DNA from: Variovorax sp. J22G73
Lineage (GTDB): Bacteria; Pseudomonadota; Gammaproteobacteria; Burkholderiales; Burkholderiaceae_C
Length of the DNA: 64,000 nucleotides
Assembly (NCBI RefSeq): GCF_030317035.1
Contig: NZ_JASZYK010000014.1
Location: forward strand, 1 to 64,000
Reading direction: 5' to 3'
Below the pieces are notes generated by a model. It did not search any database. It was given only the letters and a program-made list of their open reading frames with translations, and was not told where the DNA came from. The translations under genes were made by a program, and so were the position numbers. Positions 18,211 through 28,713 of the stretch are shown in pieces (the stretch's first letter is position 1; each line of letters starts with the position of its first letter).

Positions 18211-18742
18211 TTTTATCTCCACGGACCGCGAGGGCCTGTGCGTTGTCGAGGATGCGGCGCAGATAGCCTTTCAGCTGCTCCCACTCCTCATTGGAAAAAC
18301 CTGCAAGGTGTTCGTTCTGCACGCGGCTGAGCACGTAGGGCACTTCCTTGGCGGCGGCACGGCCTTCGTCGGTGAGCTCGATGTTGACCACGCGCCGGTC
18401 TTCGAGCGAGCGCACGCGCCGGCACAGGCCCTTGGCCTCCAGGCGGTCGAGCAGGCGCGTCATGGCGCCGGTGTCGAGCTCGCAGGCACGGGCCAGTTCG
18501 GCCACCGTGGTGGCGGCGCCCACATGCAATTTATAGAGGGGCACCCACTGCGGATAGGTCGGGCTGCCAGGCTCGCAGATGCGGCTCTCGATCGACTGGC
18601 CCACGGCCGTCACGATGCGGCGCATGAGGTAGCCGATGCTCTCTTCGGTCTGGTAGGTTTCCGGCCGGTAGAAGGCGGCAGGCGCGCGACGCTCGGCGTC
18701 GGCTTGCGCCGACGTGGCTTGGGTTGAATTGGCATCGCTCAT
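18203..18742 (-). CDS. MarR-family transcriptional regulator
   Basis: A 179-residue winged-helix regulator. The DNA-binding core reads TTVAELARACELDTGAMTRLLDRLEAKGL, followed by the wing RRVRSLEDRRVVNIELTDEG, a typical MarR layout. It is the first gene of the efflux operon and most likely represses it until a drug or phenolic ligand binds, as EmrR/MprA does. The start MSDANSTQ lies only 7 bases after the -10 box, which suggests a leaderless or nearly leaderless message. The N-terminal 30 residues are low-complexity. Confidence 0.9.
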   Translation of the reverse strand: MSDANSTQATSAQADAERRAPAAFYRPETYQTEESIGYLMRRIVTAVGQSIESRICEPGSPTYPQWVPLYKLHVGAATTVAELARACELDTGAMTRLLDRLEAKGLCRRVRSLEDRRVVNIELTDEGRAAAKEVPYVLSRVQNEHLAGFSNEEWEQLKGYLRRILDNAQALAVRGDKND

Positions 18743-18749
18743 GGCCGAA

Positions 18750-18778
18750 ATATTAGTTGCCGCGGCAGTTATTGTCAA
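18750..18778 (-). promoter_or_regulatory. Sigma-70 promoter of the marR-emr operon
   Basis: On the minus strand TTGACA (18773-18778) is followed by a 17-base spacer and TAATAT (18750-18755). This is a consensus -35, optimal spacing and a -10 one base from consensus. Transcription should start at or within about a base of the marR ATG at 18742. A perfect palindrome fills the middle of the spacer. Confidence 0.85.
18758..18767. promoter_or_regulatory. Candidate MarR operator in the promoter spacer
   Basis: TGCCGCGGCA is a 10-bp perfect palindrome lying exactly between the -35 and -10 boxes of the marR promoter. A repressor bound there would block RNA polymerase, the usual autoregulation of MarR-family genes. 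The same 76-bp gap also serves the divergent ABC exporter gene, so both could be co-regulated. Binding itself is inferred. Confidence 0.55.
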
Positions 18779-18818
18779 GGCTTCCTTTGTAGAGGCAAGG
18801 GATCGTTAGAATCGCCGG

Positions 18819-20612
18819 ATGGCTTCTACCCCCCCGTCTTCCCAGGTATCGCAGGCCAAGGGCTCGCCCCGCTCTCTGTCGGGCCTGAGCCCTTTTCTTC
18901 GCCCCTACCGAGTCCAGATCGTCCTGGCGGCTGTCTTTCTGGTGATGGCGGCGGTCACGACGCTGGCTTTTCCTATCGCCTTGCGCAGCCTGATTGACGG
19001 CGGCTTGATCAACCCCGACAAGGGCGCCCAGACCATGGCGCTGCGCGAGCACTTCGGCGCGCTGTTCGCGGTGGCGGTGGCGCTGGGGCTTTTCTCGGCG
19101 GCGCGCTTCTATACGGTGAGCTGGCTCGGCGAACGCGTGACGGCGGACATCCGCAATGCGGTCTACGGCCACGTGCTCAAGCAAAGCCCGGCATTCTTCG
19201 AAACCACGCAAACCGGCGAAGTGCTCTCGCGCCTCACGGCCGACACCACGCTGGTGCAGACGGTCGTCGGCTCTTCCCTGAGCATGGGCCTGCGCAACGC
19301 GGTGATGGGCGTGGGCGCGCTGGCGGTGCTGGTGTGGACCAACCCCTATGTGATGGTGCAGGTGCTGGGCATCCTCGTGCTGGTGGTGTTGCCCAGCATG
19401 TGGTTCGGCCGTCGCGTGCGCAAGCTGTCGCGCGCCAGCCAGGATCGCGTGGCCGACTCCAGCGCCATCGCGGCCGAGGTGCTGAACGCCATTCCCGTGG
19501 TGCAGAGCTATACCGCCGAAGACCGCGAGGCCGCGCGCTTCAACGGCTCGACCGAAAACGCCTTCCGCACCGCCGTGCGCCGCACCAAGGCGCGCTCGGT
19601 GCTGGTGGCGTTCATCATCATCGCGACCTCGGCCGCGCTGCTCTGGGGCCTGTACCAGGGCACGCAAGCAGTGCTGCGCGGCGACATCACAGCAGGCCAT
19701 CTAGGCCAGACCGTGGTCTACGTGGCCATCCTGGCCAGCGCGACGGCCGTGCTCGGCGAGGTCTACGGCGACCTGCTGCGCGCCGCCGGGGCTACCGAGC
19801 GGCTGATGGAACTGCTGCACGCGCCCGCGGCCATCGTGTCGCCCACGCGGCCGGCGGTGTCGCCCGTGCCCGTGGCCGGCAGCGCCATCCGCTTCGATGC
19901 GGTGACCTTCCACTACCCATCACGGCCGGGCACGCCCGCGCTGCGCGACTTCAGCCTTGACGTCGCGCCCGGCGAAACCGTGGCGCTCGTGGGCTCCAGT
20001 GGCGCGGGCAAGAGCACGGTGTTCCAGCTGCTGCTGCGCTACTACGACCCGCAATCGGGCAGCCTGCTGCTCGACGGCACGCCGCTGGCGTCGCTCGCCC
20101 TGCCCGACCTGCGCACGCGCATCGGCCTGGTGCCGCAAGACGCGGTGATCTTCTCGGCCAGCGCGTTCGAGAACATCCGCTACGGCCGCCCGGAAGCCAC
20201 CACCGAAGAAGTGCACGCCGCCGCGCGCGCCGCCTTCGCGCACGACTTCCTGCAGGCATTGCCCGAGGGCTACGACACCTTCCTGGGCGAGCGCGGCGTG
20301 CGGCTGTCGGGCGGACAACGCCAGCGCATCGCCATTGCACGCGCCATCCTGAAGAACCCGCCGCTACTGCTGCTCGACGAAGCCACGAGCGCGCTGGACG
20401 CGGAGAGCGAGCGCATGGTGCAGGCCGCATTGGAGTCGGCGATGGAGAACCGCACCACCGTCGTCATCGCGCACCGGCTCGCGACCGTGCAGAAGGCCGA
20501 TCGCATCGTGGTGCTGGACCACGGCGGCATCGTCGAACAAGGCACCCACGCGACGCTGGTCGCGCAAGGCGGGGTCTACGCGCGGCTGGCCGCGCTGCAG
20601 TTCACGGCCTGA
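18819..20612 (+). CDS. MsbA-like ABC exporter, fused permease and ATPase
   Basis: A 597-residue half-transporter: about six transmembrane helices in residues 25-320, then an ATPase domain. The ATPase has Walker A GSSGAGKST (about 391-399), signature LSGGQRQR (about 495) and Walker B LLLLDEATSAL (about 517). It works as a homodimer in the inner membrane, exporting lipids or drugs; the substrate is unknown. It is divergent from the marR-emr operon with only 76 bp between starts, so shared control is possible. The essential msbA is probably a separate gene. Confidence 0.88.
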   Translation: MASTPPSSQVSQAKGSPRSLSGLSPFLRPYRVQIVLAAVFLVMAAVTTLAFPIALRSLIDGGLINPDKGAQTMALREHFGALFAVAVALGLFSAARFYTVSWLGERVTADIRNAVYGHVLKQSPAFFETTQTGEVLSRLTADTTLVQTVVGSSLSMGLRNAVMGVGALAVLVWTNPYVMVQVLGILVLVVLPSMWFGRRVRKLSRASQDRVADSSAIAAEVLNAIPVVQSYTAEDREAARFNGSTENAFRTAVRRTKARSVLVAFIIIATSAALLWGLYQGTQAVLRGDITAGHLGQTVVYVAILASATAVLGEVYGDLLRAAGATERLMELLHAPAAIVSPTRPAVSPVPVAGSAIRFDAVTFHYPSRPGTPALRDFSLDVAPGETVALVGSSGAGKSTVFQLLLRYYDPQSGSLLLDGTPLASLALPDLRTRIGLVPQDAVIFSASAFENIRYGRPEATTEEVHAAARAAFAHDFLQALPEGYDTFLGERGVRLSGGQRQRIAIARAILKNPPLLLLDEATSALDAESERMVQAALESAMENRTTVVIAHRLATVQKADRIVVLDHGGIVEQGTHATLVAQGGVYARLAALQFTA

Positions 20613-20658
20613 ACTGCGTCTTGCTGTTCCGGCGCCGAATTGCGCGCCGCAGCGATGA

Positions 20659-21111
20659 CTACTGCAGCGTCTCCTTGAGCGCCGCCGGCATCGGCAGCGC
20701 CATCACCGCGATGCCTTCGTCGAGCAGCGCCTCGGCCTGCTCGGGCGTGGCCTGGCCGCGAATGCCGCGCTCCTCGGTCTCGCCGTAATGCATCTTGCGG
20801 GCTTCGTCGGCAAAGCGTTCGCCGACGTCTTCGGTCTTCGACAGCACCTCGCGCACCGCACGCATCCAGCGCGCCTCGGGCGAAAGCTCGGCCGGAACGT
20901 TCGAGGAAGCGATGGGTGTGGCCGCTTGTTGCGGTGGCTTCGCGTTGCCGAGATTCAGCCGCGGTGCGCTCAGCAGCTTGACGATGGCGGTGTCGCCACA
21001 CACCGGGCACTCGACCTGGCCGTTGGCCAGTTGCGTCTCGAAGGCTTCGCTGGACGCGAACCAGCCCTCGAAGCCATGGCCATGCGTGCAGCGGAGATCG
21101 AGAACCTTCAT
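20659..21111 (-). CDS. DUF1178 family protein
   Basis: A 150-residue protein of DUF1178, function unknown. The N-terminus has a putative metal-binding arrangement (LRCTHGHGFEGWF, then CPVCGDTAIVKLLSAPR), resembling small zinc-ribbon proteins. It ends the long nuo-linked minus-strand series and starts 7 bases after the NUDIX gene. This position behind nuo, DUF2818 and NUDIX genes recurs in betaproteobacteria, so it is a real conserved gene. Confidence 0.85.
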   Translation of the reverse strand: MKVLDLRCTHGHGFEGWFASSEAFETQLANGQVECPVCGDTAIVKLLSAPRLNLGNAKPPQQAATPIASSNVPAELSPEARWMRAVREVLSKTEDVGERFADEARKMHYGETEERGIRGQATPEQAEALLDEGIAVMALPMPAALKETLQ

Positions 21112-21118
21112 GCGCGGA

Positions 21119-21736
21119 TTATCCCGCGCGGCCTTCTGCAGGCACCGGCTGCCAGTCCAGAGCCCATGCGCCGGAAAGGACGTTCTGCAACCACAGCGTG
21201 CAGGTCAGCGTCTTGGCGTCGGTCACGCTGCCGTCGCGGCACCAGCCGGCCAGCTCGTCGGGCGTGGCCGTGAACACGTCGAGAAACTCGCCGTGATCGA
21301 GCTTGCGCTCGCCCAGCGAGAGGCCGCGCGCAAAGTAGATGTGGATGATCTCGGTCGAATACGCCACCGCCAGGTGCATCGCACCCGCATGCGCCCATTC
21401 GCGCGCGGTGTAGCCCGTTTCCTCGAGCAGCTCGCGCCGGCCGCACACGAACGGGTCTTCGCCCGCGTCGATCTTGCCCGCCGGAAACTCGACCATCACG
21501 TGGCCGATCGGGTAGCGGAACTGGCGCTCGAGCACCACGCGCCCGTCGTCCAGCAGCGGAATCACCACCACCGCGCCCGGGTGCACCACGTACTCGCGGG
21601 TGGCGGTGTGGCCGTCGGGCAGGCGGATGGTGTCGCGCTTGGCGTGCAGGAAGTTGCCCTTGACGAGCTCCTCGCTGCTGACGAGCTCCTCGCGCAGGTG
21701 CGAGTCGGTGGCCGATGCGGGCGTGGGTGATGTCAT
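21119..21736 (-). CDS. NUDIX hydrolase, ADP-ribose pyrophosphatase type
   Basis: A 205-residue NUDIX enzyme. The Nudix box is complete: G-x5-E-x7-RELLEETGY, with the metal-binding glutamates in RELLEE (residues about 101-106). It resembles ADP-ribose pyrophosphatases, which split ADP-ribose to AMP and ribose-5-phosphate. It follows the DUF2818 gene by 4 bases and precedes DUF1178 by 7, so it should be cotranscribed at the end of the nuo operon, which links it loosely to NAD metabolism. Confidence 0.88.
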   Translation of the reverse strand: MTSPTPASATDSHLREELVSSEELVKGNFLHAKRDTIRLPDGHTATREYVVHPGAVVVIPLLDDGRVVLERQFRYPIGHVMVEFPAGKIDAGEDPFVCGRRELLEETGYTAREWAHAGAMHLAVAYSTEIIHIYFARGLSLGERKLDHGEFLDVFTATPDELAGWCRDGSVTDAKTLTCTLWLQNVLSGAWALDWQPVPAEGRAG

Positions 21737-21740
21737 GTCG

Positions 21741-22046
21741 TCAGTGCCTGTGCTTCATCAGGTAGCGCCAGGTGAACCCCGGAAAGGCCAGCACGATGAA
21801 GAGCGCGCCGGTCACCGCATAGAACTCCCAGCCCTGCGGGGCGATCTGCCCTGCCCTGCGCTCGAACAGCAGCCCGACAGCGCCAGCCAGAAAGTACAAG
21901 ACCACCAGTTCGGCGAGGCGCACCGCGAGCGACTTGGGTTTCGTCGACAGCGGCACGACCCCGAACAGGCGGTCGTTGAAGAAAGGCAGGTTGGCGGCCA
22001 CCAGGGCCACCAGCAGGACCACCCAGACCGACGCGGTTTGCGACAC
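21741..22046 (-). CDS. DUF2818 small membrane protein
   Basis: A 101-residue protein with about three hydrophobic segments (residues 5-20, 44-62, 76-92). It belongs to DUF2818, found directly after nuoN in betaproteobacteria. No function is known; the position suggests a role linked to complex I assembly or stability, which is inference only. It starts 24 bases after nuoN. Confidence 0.85.
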   Translation of the reverse strand: MSQTASVWVVLLVALVAANLPFFNDRLFGVVPLSTKPKSLAVRLAELVVLYFLAGAVGLLFERRAGQIAPQGWEFYAVTGALFIVLAFPGFTWRYLMKHRH

Positions 22047-22070
22047 CGTGAGTGAGCGAGCGTGGCGCCG

Positions 22071-23558
22071 TCAGTGGGCCAGCGTCGCCACGATGGCGTC
22101 GTAGCACAGCGTCATCAGGCCGCCGGGCACGATGCCCAGGATCAGGATCAGCGCGCCGTTGATCGTCAGCACCGCACGCACATCGCGCGGGGCCGACACG
22201 GTGGTGGCCGTGACAGGTGCGTCGAAGTACATCACCTTGACCACGCGCAGGTAGTAGAAGGCGCCGATCAGCGACATGATCACCGCGAACACGGCCAGGC
22301 CGATGTAGATGGCCTGGCCCGAGGCGATCAGTGCCTGCAGCACGGCCAGCTTCGCGTAGAAGCCCACCAGCGGCGGCAGGCCGGCCAGCGAGAACATGGC
22401 GATGGCCATCACGCCGGCGTACAGCGGGCTGCGCTGGTTCAGGCCGGCCAGGTCGGTGATCTCTTCGCTTTCGAAGCCTTCGCGCGCCAGCAGCAGGATG
22501 ATGCCGAAGCTCGCCAGCGTCGTCAGCACGTAGGTCACGATGTAGAACATCGAGGCGCTGTAGGCGTACTGGGCGTTGTAGGTGCCCTGCTGGTCCGAAC
22601 CGGCGACCAGGCCGAGGAGCATGAAGCCCATCTGCGAGATGGTCGAGTACGCCAGCATCCGCTTGAGGTTGCTCTGCGCAATGGCGGCCAGGTTGCCCAC
22701 CAGCAGCGAGGCGATCGCCAGCACGGCCAGCATCTGCTGCCAGTCGATGGCCAGCGGCTGCAGCGCGTCGACCAGCAGGCGGATGATGATCGCGAAGGCG
22801 GCCAGCTCGGGCGCGGCGCCGATCAGCAGCGTGATCGCCGTCGGAGCGCCCTGGTACACGTCGGGCACCCACATGTGGAACGGCGCAGCGCCCACCTTGA
22901 ATGCCAGGCCGGCGACGATGAACACCAGGCCGAACACCAGCACCTGGTGGTTCACCTTGCCGCTGGCAATGGCCTTGAACACCTCGTTCACGTCCAGCGA
23001 ACCGGTCGCGCCGTACATCATCGACAGGCCGTACAGCAGGAAGCCGCTGGCCATGGCGCCGAGCACGAAGTACTTCATGGCGGCCTCGCTGGCCACCGCG
23101 TTGTCACGGCGCAGCGCCACCAGCGCGTAGCTCGAGAGCGTGAGCAGTTCCAGGCCCAGGTAGATCAACAGGAAGTTGCTGCCCGAGATCATCACGAACA
23201 TGCCCAGCAGCGCGAACATGCTCATGGTGAACATTTCGCCGCCGCGCAGCATGTCGCGGTCGGCCGCGTAGGGACGACCGTAGACCAGCGTGACCATCAG
23301 GGCGATGGTGGCGAAGCACTTGAGCCAGTTGCCCATCGGGTCGCTGACGACCATGCCGCCGAAGCCGTAGGAGGTCTTGCCATTGAGGGCCGCGAGGCCC
23401 GACAGCACGCCCACCACGGCGAGCGTGAGCAGCGTCAGCACATAGGTGCGGGTGCGGCGGTGGCTCGTGGTCGACAGGTCGACCAGCGCAATGATGCAGG
23501 TCATGACCAGCAACACGATTTCAGGGTAGATCGTGACCCAGCTGATTTTGTCAATCAT
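22071..23558 (-). CDS. nuoN: NADH-quinone oxidoreductase subunit N
   Basis: A 495-residue antiporter-like membrane subunit of complex I, with about 14 helices. The conserved helix-5 glutamate lies in YLGLELLTLSSYALV. With NuoM and NuoL it forms the proton-pumping arm. It is the last canonical subunit of the operon, 24 bases after nuoM. Confidence 0.97.
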   Translation of the reverse strand: MIDKISWVTIYPEIVLLVMTCIIALVDLSTTSHRRTRTYVLTLLTLAVVGVLSGLAALNGKTSYGFGGMVVSDPMGNWLKCFATIALMVTLVYGRPYAADRDMLRGGEMFTMSMFALLGMFVMISGSNFLLIYLGLELLTLSSYALVALRRDNAVASEAAMKYFVLGAMASGFLLYGLSMMYGATGSLDVNEVFKAIASGKVNHQVLVFGLVFIVAGLAFKVGAAPFHMWVPDVYQGAPTAITLLIGAAPELAAFAIIIRLLVDALQPLAIDWQQMLAVLAIASLLVGNLAAIAQSNLKRMLAYSTISQMGFMLLGLVAGSDQQGTYNAQYAYSASMFYIVTYVLTTLASFGIILLLAREGFESEEITDLAGLNQRSPLYAGVMAIAMFSLAGLPPLVGFYAKLAVLQALIASGQAIYIGLAVFAVIMSLIGAFYYLRVVKVMYFDAPVTATTVSAPRDVRAVLTINGALILILGIVPGGLMTLCYDAIVATLAH

Positions 23559-23582
23559 CTCGTTCTCTTCTTCAGCGTGGAA

Positions 23583-25061
23583 TCAGGAAGGCAACTTCGA
23601 AATCGCCACATGGCGCAGGAGCCCGCTCACCGAGGCGTCCATGGCATCGGTGAAAGGCTTCGGATACAGGCCCATCCACAGCACCGCGATGGCGAGCAGC
23701 GACAGCATCAGGAACTCGCGGGCGTTGATGTCCTTCAGTTCCTTGACATGGTCGTTGCCGACCGGGCCAAGATACACGCGCTTGTACATCCACAGCGTGT
23801 AGGCCGCACCGAAGATCAGTGCGGTGGCGGCGCCCAGGCCGACCCAGAAGTTGGCCTTGACGGCACCCAGGATCACCATCCACTCGCCCACGAAACCGGC
23901 GGTGCCCGGCAGGCCGCAATTGGCCATGGCGAACAGCAGCGCGAACGCTGCGAACTTGGGCATGGTGTTGACCACGCCGCCGTAGTCGGCGATCTGGCGC
24001 GAGTGCACGCGGTCGTACAGCACGCCGATGCCCAGGAACATCGCGCCCGAGACGAAGCCGTGGGCAATCATCTGCACGATGCCGCCGGACACGCCGAGCT
24101 CGTTGAAGATGAAGAAGCCCAGCGTCACGAAACCCATGTGAGCCACCGACGAGTACGCCACCAGCTTCTTCATGTCCTGCTGCACCAGCGCCACCAGGCC
24201 CACGTAGATCACGGCGATCAGCGACAGCGCGATCATGAGCCAGGCCCACTCGTGCGAAGCGTCGGGTGCGATGGGCATCGAGAAGCGCAGGAAACCGTAG
24301 GCACCCAGCTTCAGCATGATCGCGGCCAGCACGGCCGAGCCGCCGGTGGGCGCCTCGACGTGCACGTCGGGCAGCCAGGTGTGCACCGGCCACATCGGGA
24401 CCTTCACCGCGAAGGCCGCGAAGAAGGCGAAGAACAGGAAGGTCTGCGCGGTCGACCCCAGCGGCAGCTTGTGCCAGGCCAGGATGTCGAAGCTGCCGCC
24501 CGACTTGTTGTACAGGAAGATCAGCGCCACCAGCATCAGCAGCGAGCCGAGCAAGGTGTACAGGAAGAACTTGAACGCCGCGTAGATCTTGTTCGGGCCG
24601 CCCCAGATACCGATGATCAGGTACATCGGGATCAGCGTGGCTTCGAAGAACACGTAGAACAGGATGCCGTCGAGGGCGGAAAACACGCCGATCATGAAAC
24701 CCGACAGGATCAGGAACGCGCCCATGTACTGGTTCACGCGCTCGGTGATCACTTCCCAGGCCGAGATCACGACGATGACCGTGATGAACGACGTCAGCAG
24801 CACCAGCCAGAGCGACATGCCGTCGATCCCGAGGTGGTAGTTGACGTTGAAGCGCGCGATCCAGCTCGTCTTCTCGACGAACTGCATGGCGTCGGTTCCG
24901 TTCTGGAAGCGCGTAAACAGCGGCACCGTGACCAGGAAGCTCACGATGGCACCGACCAGCGCGACCCAGCGGACGCCCCTGGCGTGCTCGTCACGGCCGA
25001 ACGCCAGCAGCGCGGTACCGAATGCGATCGGCACCCAGATGGCAAGGCTCAACAAACCCAT
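23583..25061 (-). CDS. nuoM: NADH-quinone oxidoreductase subunit M
   Basis: A 492-residue antiporter-like proton-pumping subunit of complex I. The key helix-5 glutamate is in FFEATLIPMYLIIGIWGG, and the central lysine region in KVPMWPVHTWLPDVH is intact. It starts 25 bases after nuoL. Size and membrane profile match the family. Confidence 0.97.
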   Translation of the reverse strand: MGLLSLAIWVPIAFGTALLAFGRDEHARGVRWVALVGAIVSFLVTVPLFTRFQNGTDAMQFVEKTSWIARFNVNYHLGIDGMSLWLVLLTSFITVIVVISAWEVITERVNQYMGAFLILSGFMIGVFSALDGILFYVFFEATLIPMYLIIGIWGGPNKIYAAFKFFLYTLLGSLLMLVALIFLYNKSGGSFDILAWHKLPLGSTAQTFLFFAFFAAFAVKVPMWPVHTWLPDVHVEAPTGGSAVLAAIMLKLGAYGFLRFSMPIAPDASHEWAWLMIALSLIAVIYVGLVALVQQDMKKLVAYSSVAHMGFVTLGFFIFNELGVSGGIVQMIAHGFVSGAMFLGIGVLYDRVHSRQIADYGGVVNTMPKFAAFALLFAMANCGLPGTAGFVGEWMVILGAVKANFWVGLGAATALIFGAAYTLWMYKRVYLGPVGNDHVKELKDINAREFLMLSLLAIAVLWMGLYPKPFTDAMDASVSGLLRHVAISKLPS

Positions 25062-25086
25062 TTTTCTTTTTCTCCAGCGTTCAGGC

Positions 25087-27141
<2,055 letters not shown>

Positions 27142-27148
27142 GTTGCTT

Positions 27149-27457
27149 TCAACCCTTGAGCGAGTTGAGTTCGTCCACGTTGATGTTCGACTTGTTGCGG
27201 AACAGCAGAACCAGCAGCGCCAGCCCGATGGCCGACTCGGCCGCGGCCACCGTCAGGATGAAGAACACGAAGATCTGTCCGTGCATGTCGCCCAGGAAGT
27301 GGGAGAACGCCACGAAGTTCATGTTGACCGCCAGCAGCATCAGCTCGATGGCCATCAGCAGCACGATCAGGTTCTTGCGGTTCAGGAAGATGCCGATCAC
27401 GGACAGCGCGAAGAGCATCGCGCCGAGCGAAAGAAAGTGTCCTAGCGTGAGCGTCAT
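27149..27457 (-). CDS. nuoK: NADH-quinone oxidoreductase subunit K
   Basis: A 102-residue, three-helix subunit of the complex I membrane domain. The conserved membrane glutamates lie in LMAIELMLLAVN and in AAAESAIGLALLV. Its start overlaps the nuoJ stop by 4 bases (ATGA), the common translational-coupling arrangement. Confidence 0.97.
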   Translation of the reverse strand: MTLTLGHFLSLGAMLFALSVIGIFLNRKNLIVLLMAIELMLLAVNMNFVAFSHFLGDMHGQIFVFFILTVAAAESAIGLALLVLLFRNKSNINVDELNSLKG

Positions 27458-28113
27458 GCCTTGTTTTCCTTTGCAGCATCCGCAGCTGCAGCTTCAGCCA
27501 CAGGTTCGGCCGCACGCGTCGCCTGCATCTGCACGATGCGCACGCGGTCGCGCGCCTTCACGCGCACCTGGTCGGCCGGGTTGACGTACTTGCTGTCCTT
27601 GCGGGTGCGCAGCGTCAACGCGATGGCGGCCACGATGGCCACGAGCAGGATGACCGCGGCAATTTCCAGCGGGTAGAGGTATTCGGTGTACAGCAACTTG
27701 CCCAGTTCGAGCGTGTTGGATGCGTTGGCCGCCATCGGGCCCGAGGCGGCGCGAGGTGCTTCGCCCAGGCGGAAGCCGCCCATGAGCACGGCCGCCATTT
27801 CGAGTGCGATGAGCGCGCCCACCCCTGCCGCCAGCGGGAAGTGCTTCCAGAAGCCCTCTCGCAAGCCGTCGACGTTGATGTCCAGCATCATCACGACGAA
27901 CAGGAACAGCACCATCACGGCACCGACATACACGAGCACGAGCGAGATCGCTAGGAACTCGGCGCGCAGCAGCAACCAGATGGCCGAGGCCTGGAAGAAG
28001 GCCAGCACCAGGTACAACGCGGCGTACACGGGGTTGCGGGCGGTAATGACGCGGAAGGCTGCAAACAGCAGCACCGCGGCAAACAGATAGAACAGACCGG
28101 TCTTGACGTCCAT
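27454..28113 (-). CDS. nuoJ: NADH-quinone oxidoreductase subunit J
   Basis: A 219-residue five-helix subunit. The family block ISLVLVYVGAVMVLFLFVVMM near residue 55 carries the helix linked to proton coupling. A charged and Ala-rich C-terminal extension of about 50 residues (from RTRKDSKYV) follows the last helix. The start MDVKTGLFYLF gives the normal N-terminus; the in-frame extension upstream is non-coding. It overlaps nuoK by 4 bases. Confidence 0.95.
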   Translation of the reverse strand: MDVKTGLFYLFAAVLLFAAFRVITARNPVYAALYLVLAFFQASAIWLLLRAEFLAISLVLVYVGAVMVLFLFVVMMLDINVDGLREGFWKHFPLAAGVGALIALEMAAVLMGGFRLGEAPRAASGPMAANASNTLELGKLLYTEYLYPLEIAAVILLVAIVAAIALTLRTRKDSKYVNPADQVRVKARDRVRIVQMQATRAAEPVAEAAAADAAKENKA

Positions 28114-28150
28114 GGAATTCGAATGGGTACGGGGTTCGGGCTGGTCGGGA

Positions 28151-28696
28151 TCAGCGGTACTTGGCGTCGGCCGCCTTGTTCGCTGCAATTTCGTTTTCGT
28201 AGCGATCGCCCACCGCCAGGAGCATGTCCTTGGTGAAGTACAGGTCGCCACGCTTCTCGCCGTGGTACTCGAAGATGTGCGTCTCGACGATCGAGTCGAC
28301 CGGGCAGCTTTCTTCGCAGAAGCCGCAGAAGATGCACTTGGTCAGGTCGATGTCGTAGCGCGTCGTGCGGCGCGAGCCGTCGTCGCGCACATCCGATTCG
28401 ATGGTGATGGCCAGGGCCGGGCAAACGGCTTCGCAGAGCTTGCAGGCAATGCAGCGCTCTTCGCCGTTTTCATAACGGCGCAGTGCATGCAGGCCGCGAA
28501 AACGCGGCGACAGCGGCGTCTTCTCTTCGGGGAACTGCACCGTGATCTTGCGGGCGAAGGCGTACTTGCCGGTCACGGCCAGGCCCTTGAACAGCTCGAA
28601 CAGCATGAAGCTGCTCAGGAAGTCCTTGAGCGAGAAAGGCGCGGAGGCGAGTTTGGAAGGGCGCGCGGACGCGCCGGCGGTATGCGCAGCAGACAT
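28151..28696 (-). CDS. nuoI: NADH-quinone oxidoreductase subunit I
   Basis: A 181-residue iron-sulfur subunit with two [4Fe-4S] motifs, CIACKLCEAVCP and CIFCGFCEESCP, which hold clusters N6a and N6b leading electrons to N2 in NuoB. The start MSAAHTAGAS is used; an earlier in-frame methionine lies within the short gap after nuoH and lacks family support. Confidence 0.96.
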   Translation of the reverse strand: MSAAHTAGASARPSKLASAPFSLKDFLSSFMLFELFKGLAVTGKYAFARKITVQFPEEKTPLSPRFRGLHALRRYENGEERCIACKLCEAVCPALAITIESDVRDDGSRRTTRYDIDLTKCIFCGFCEESCPVDSIVETHIFEYHGEKRGDLYFTKDMLLAVGDRYENEIAANKAADAKYR

Positions 28697-28713
28697 GGTA
28701 TTGGCGCTTCCTG

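Noticed and set aside
18211..18222. GTG start for the NodT-family protein
   Set aside because: It would use the ribosome-binding site GGAG as coding sequence; the ATG at 18210 is correctly spaced from it.
18772..18812. A sigma-70 promoter for the ABC exporter formed by TTGTCA and TAGAAT
   Set aside because: The spacing of 29 bases is too long; the stronger signal here is the leftward marR promoter.
20630..20649. CGGCGC/GCGCCG hairpin between the ABC exporter and DUF1178 genes as a terminator
   Set aside because: No T-run follows on either strand and such short GC palindromes are common in this DNA.
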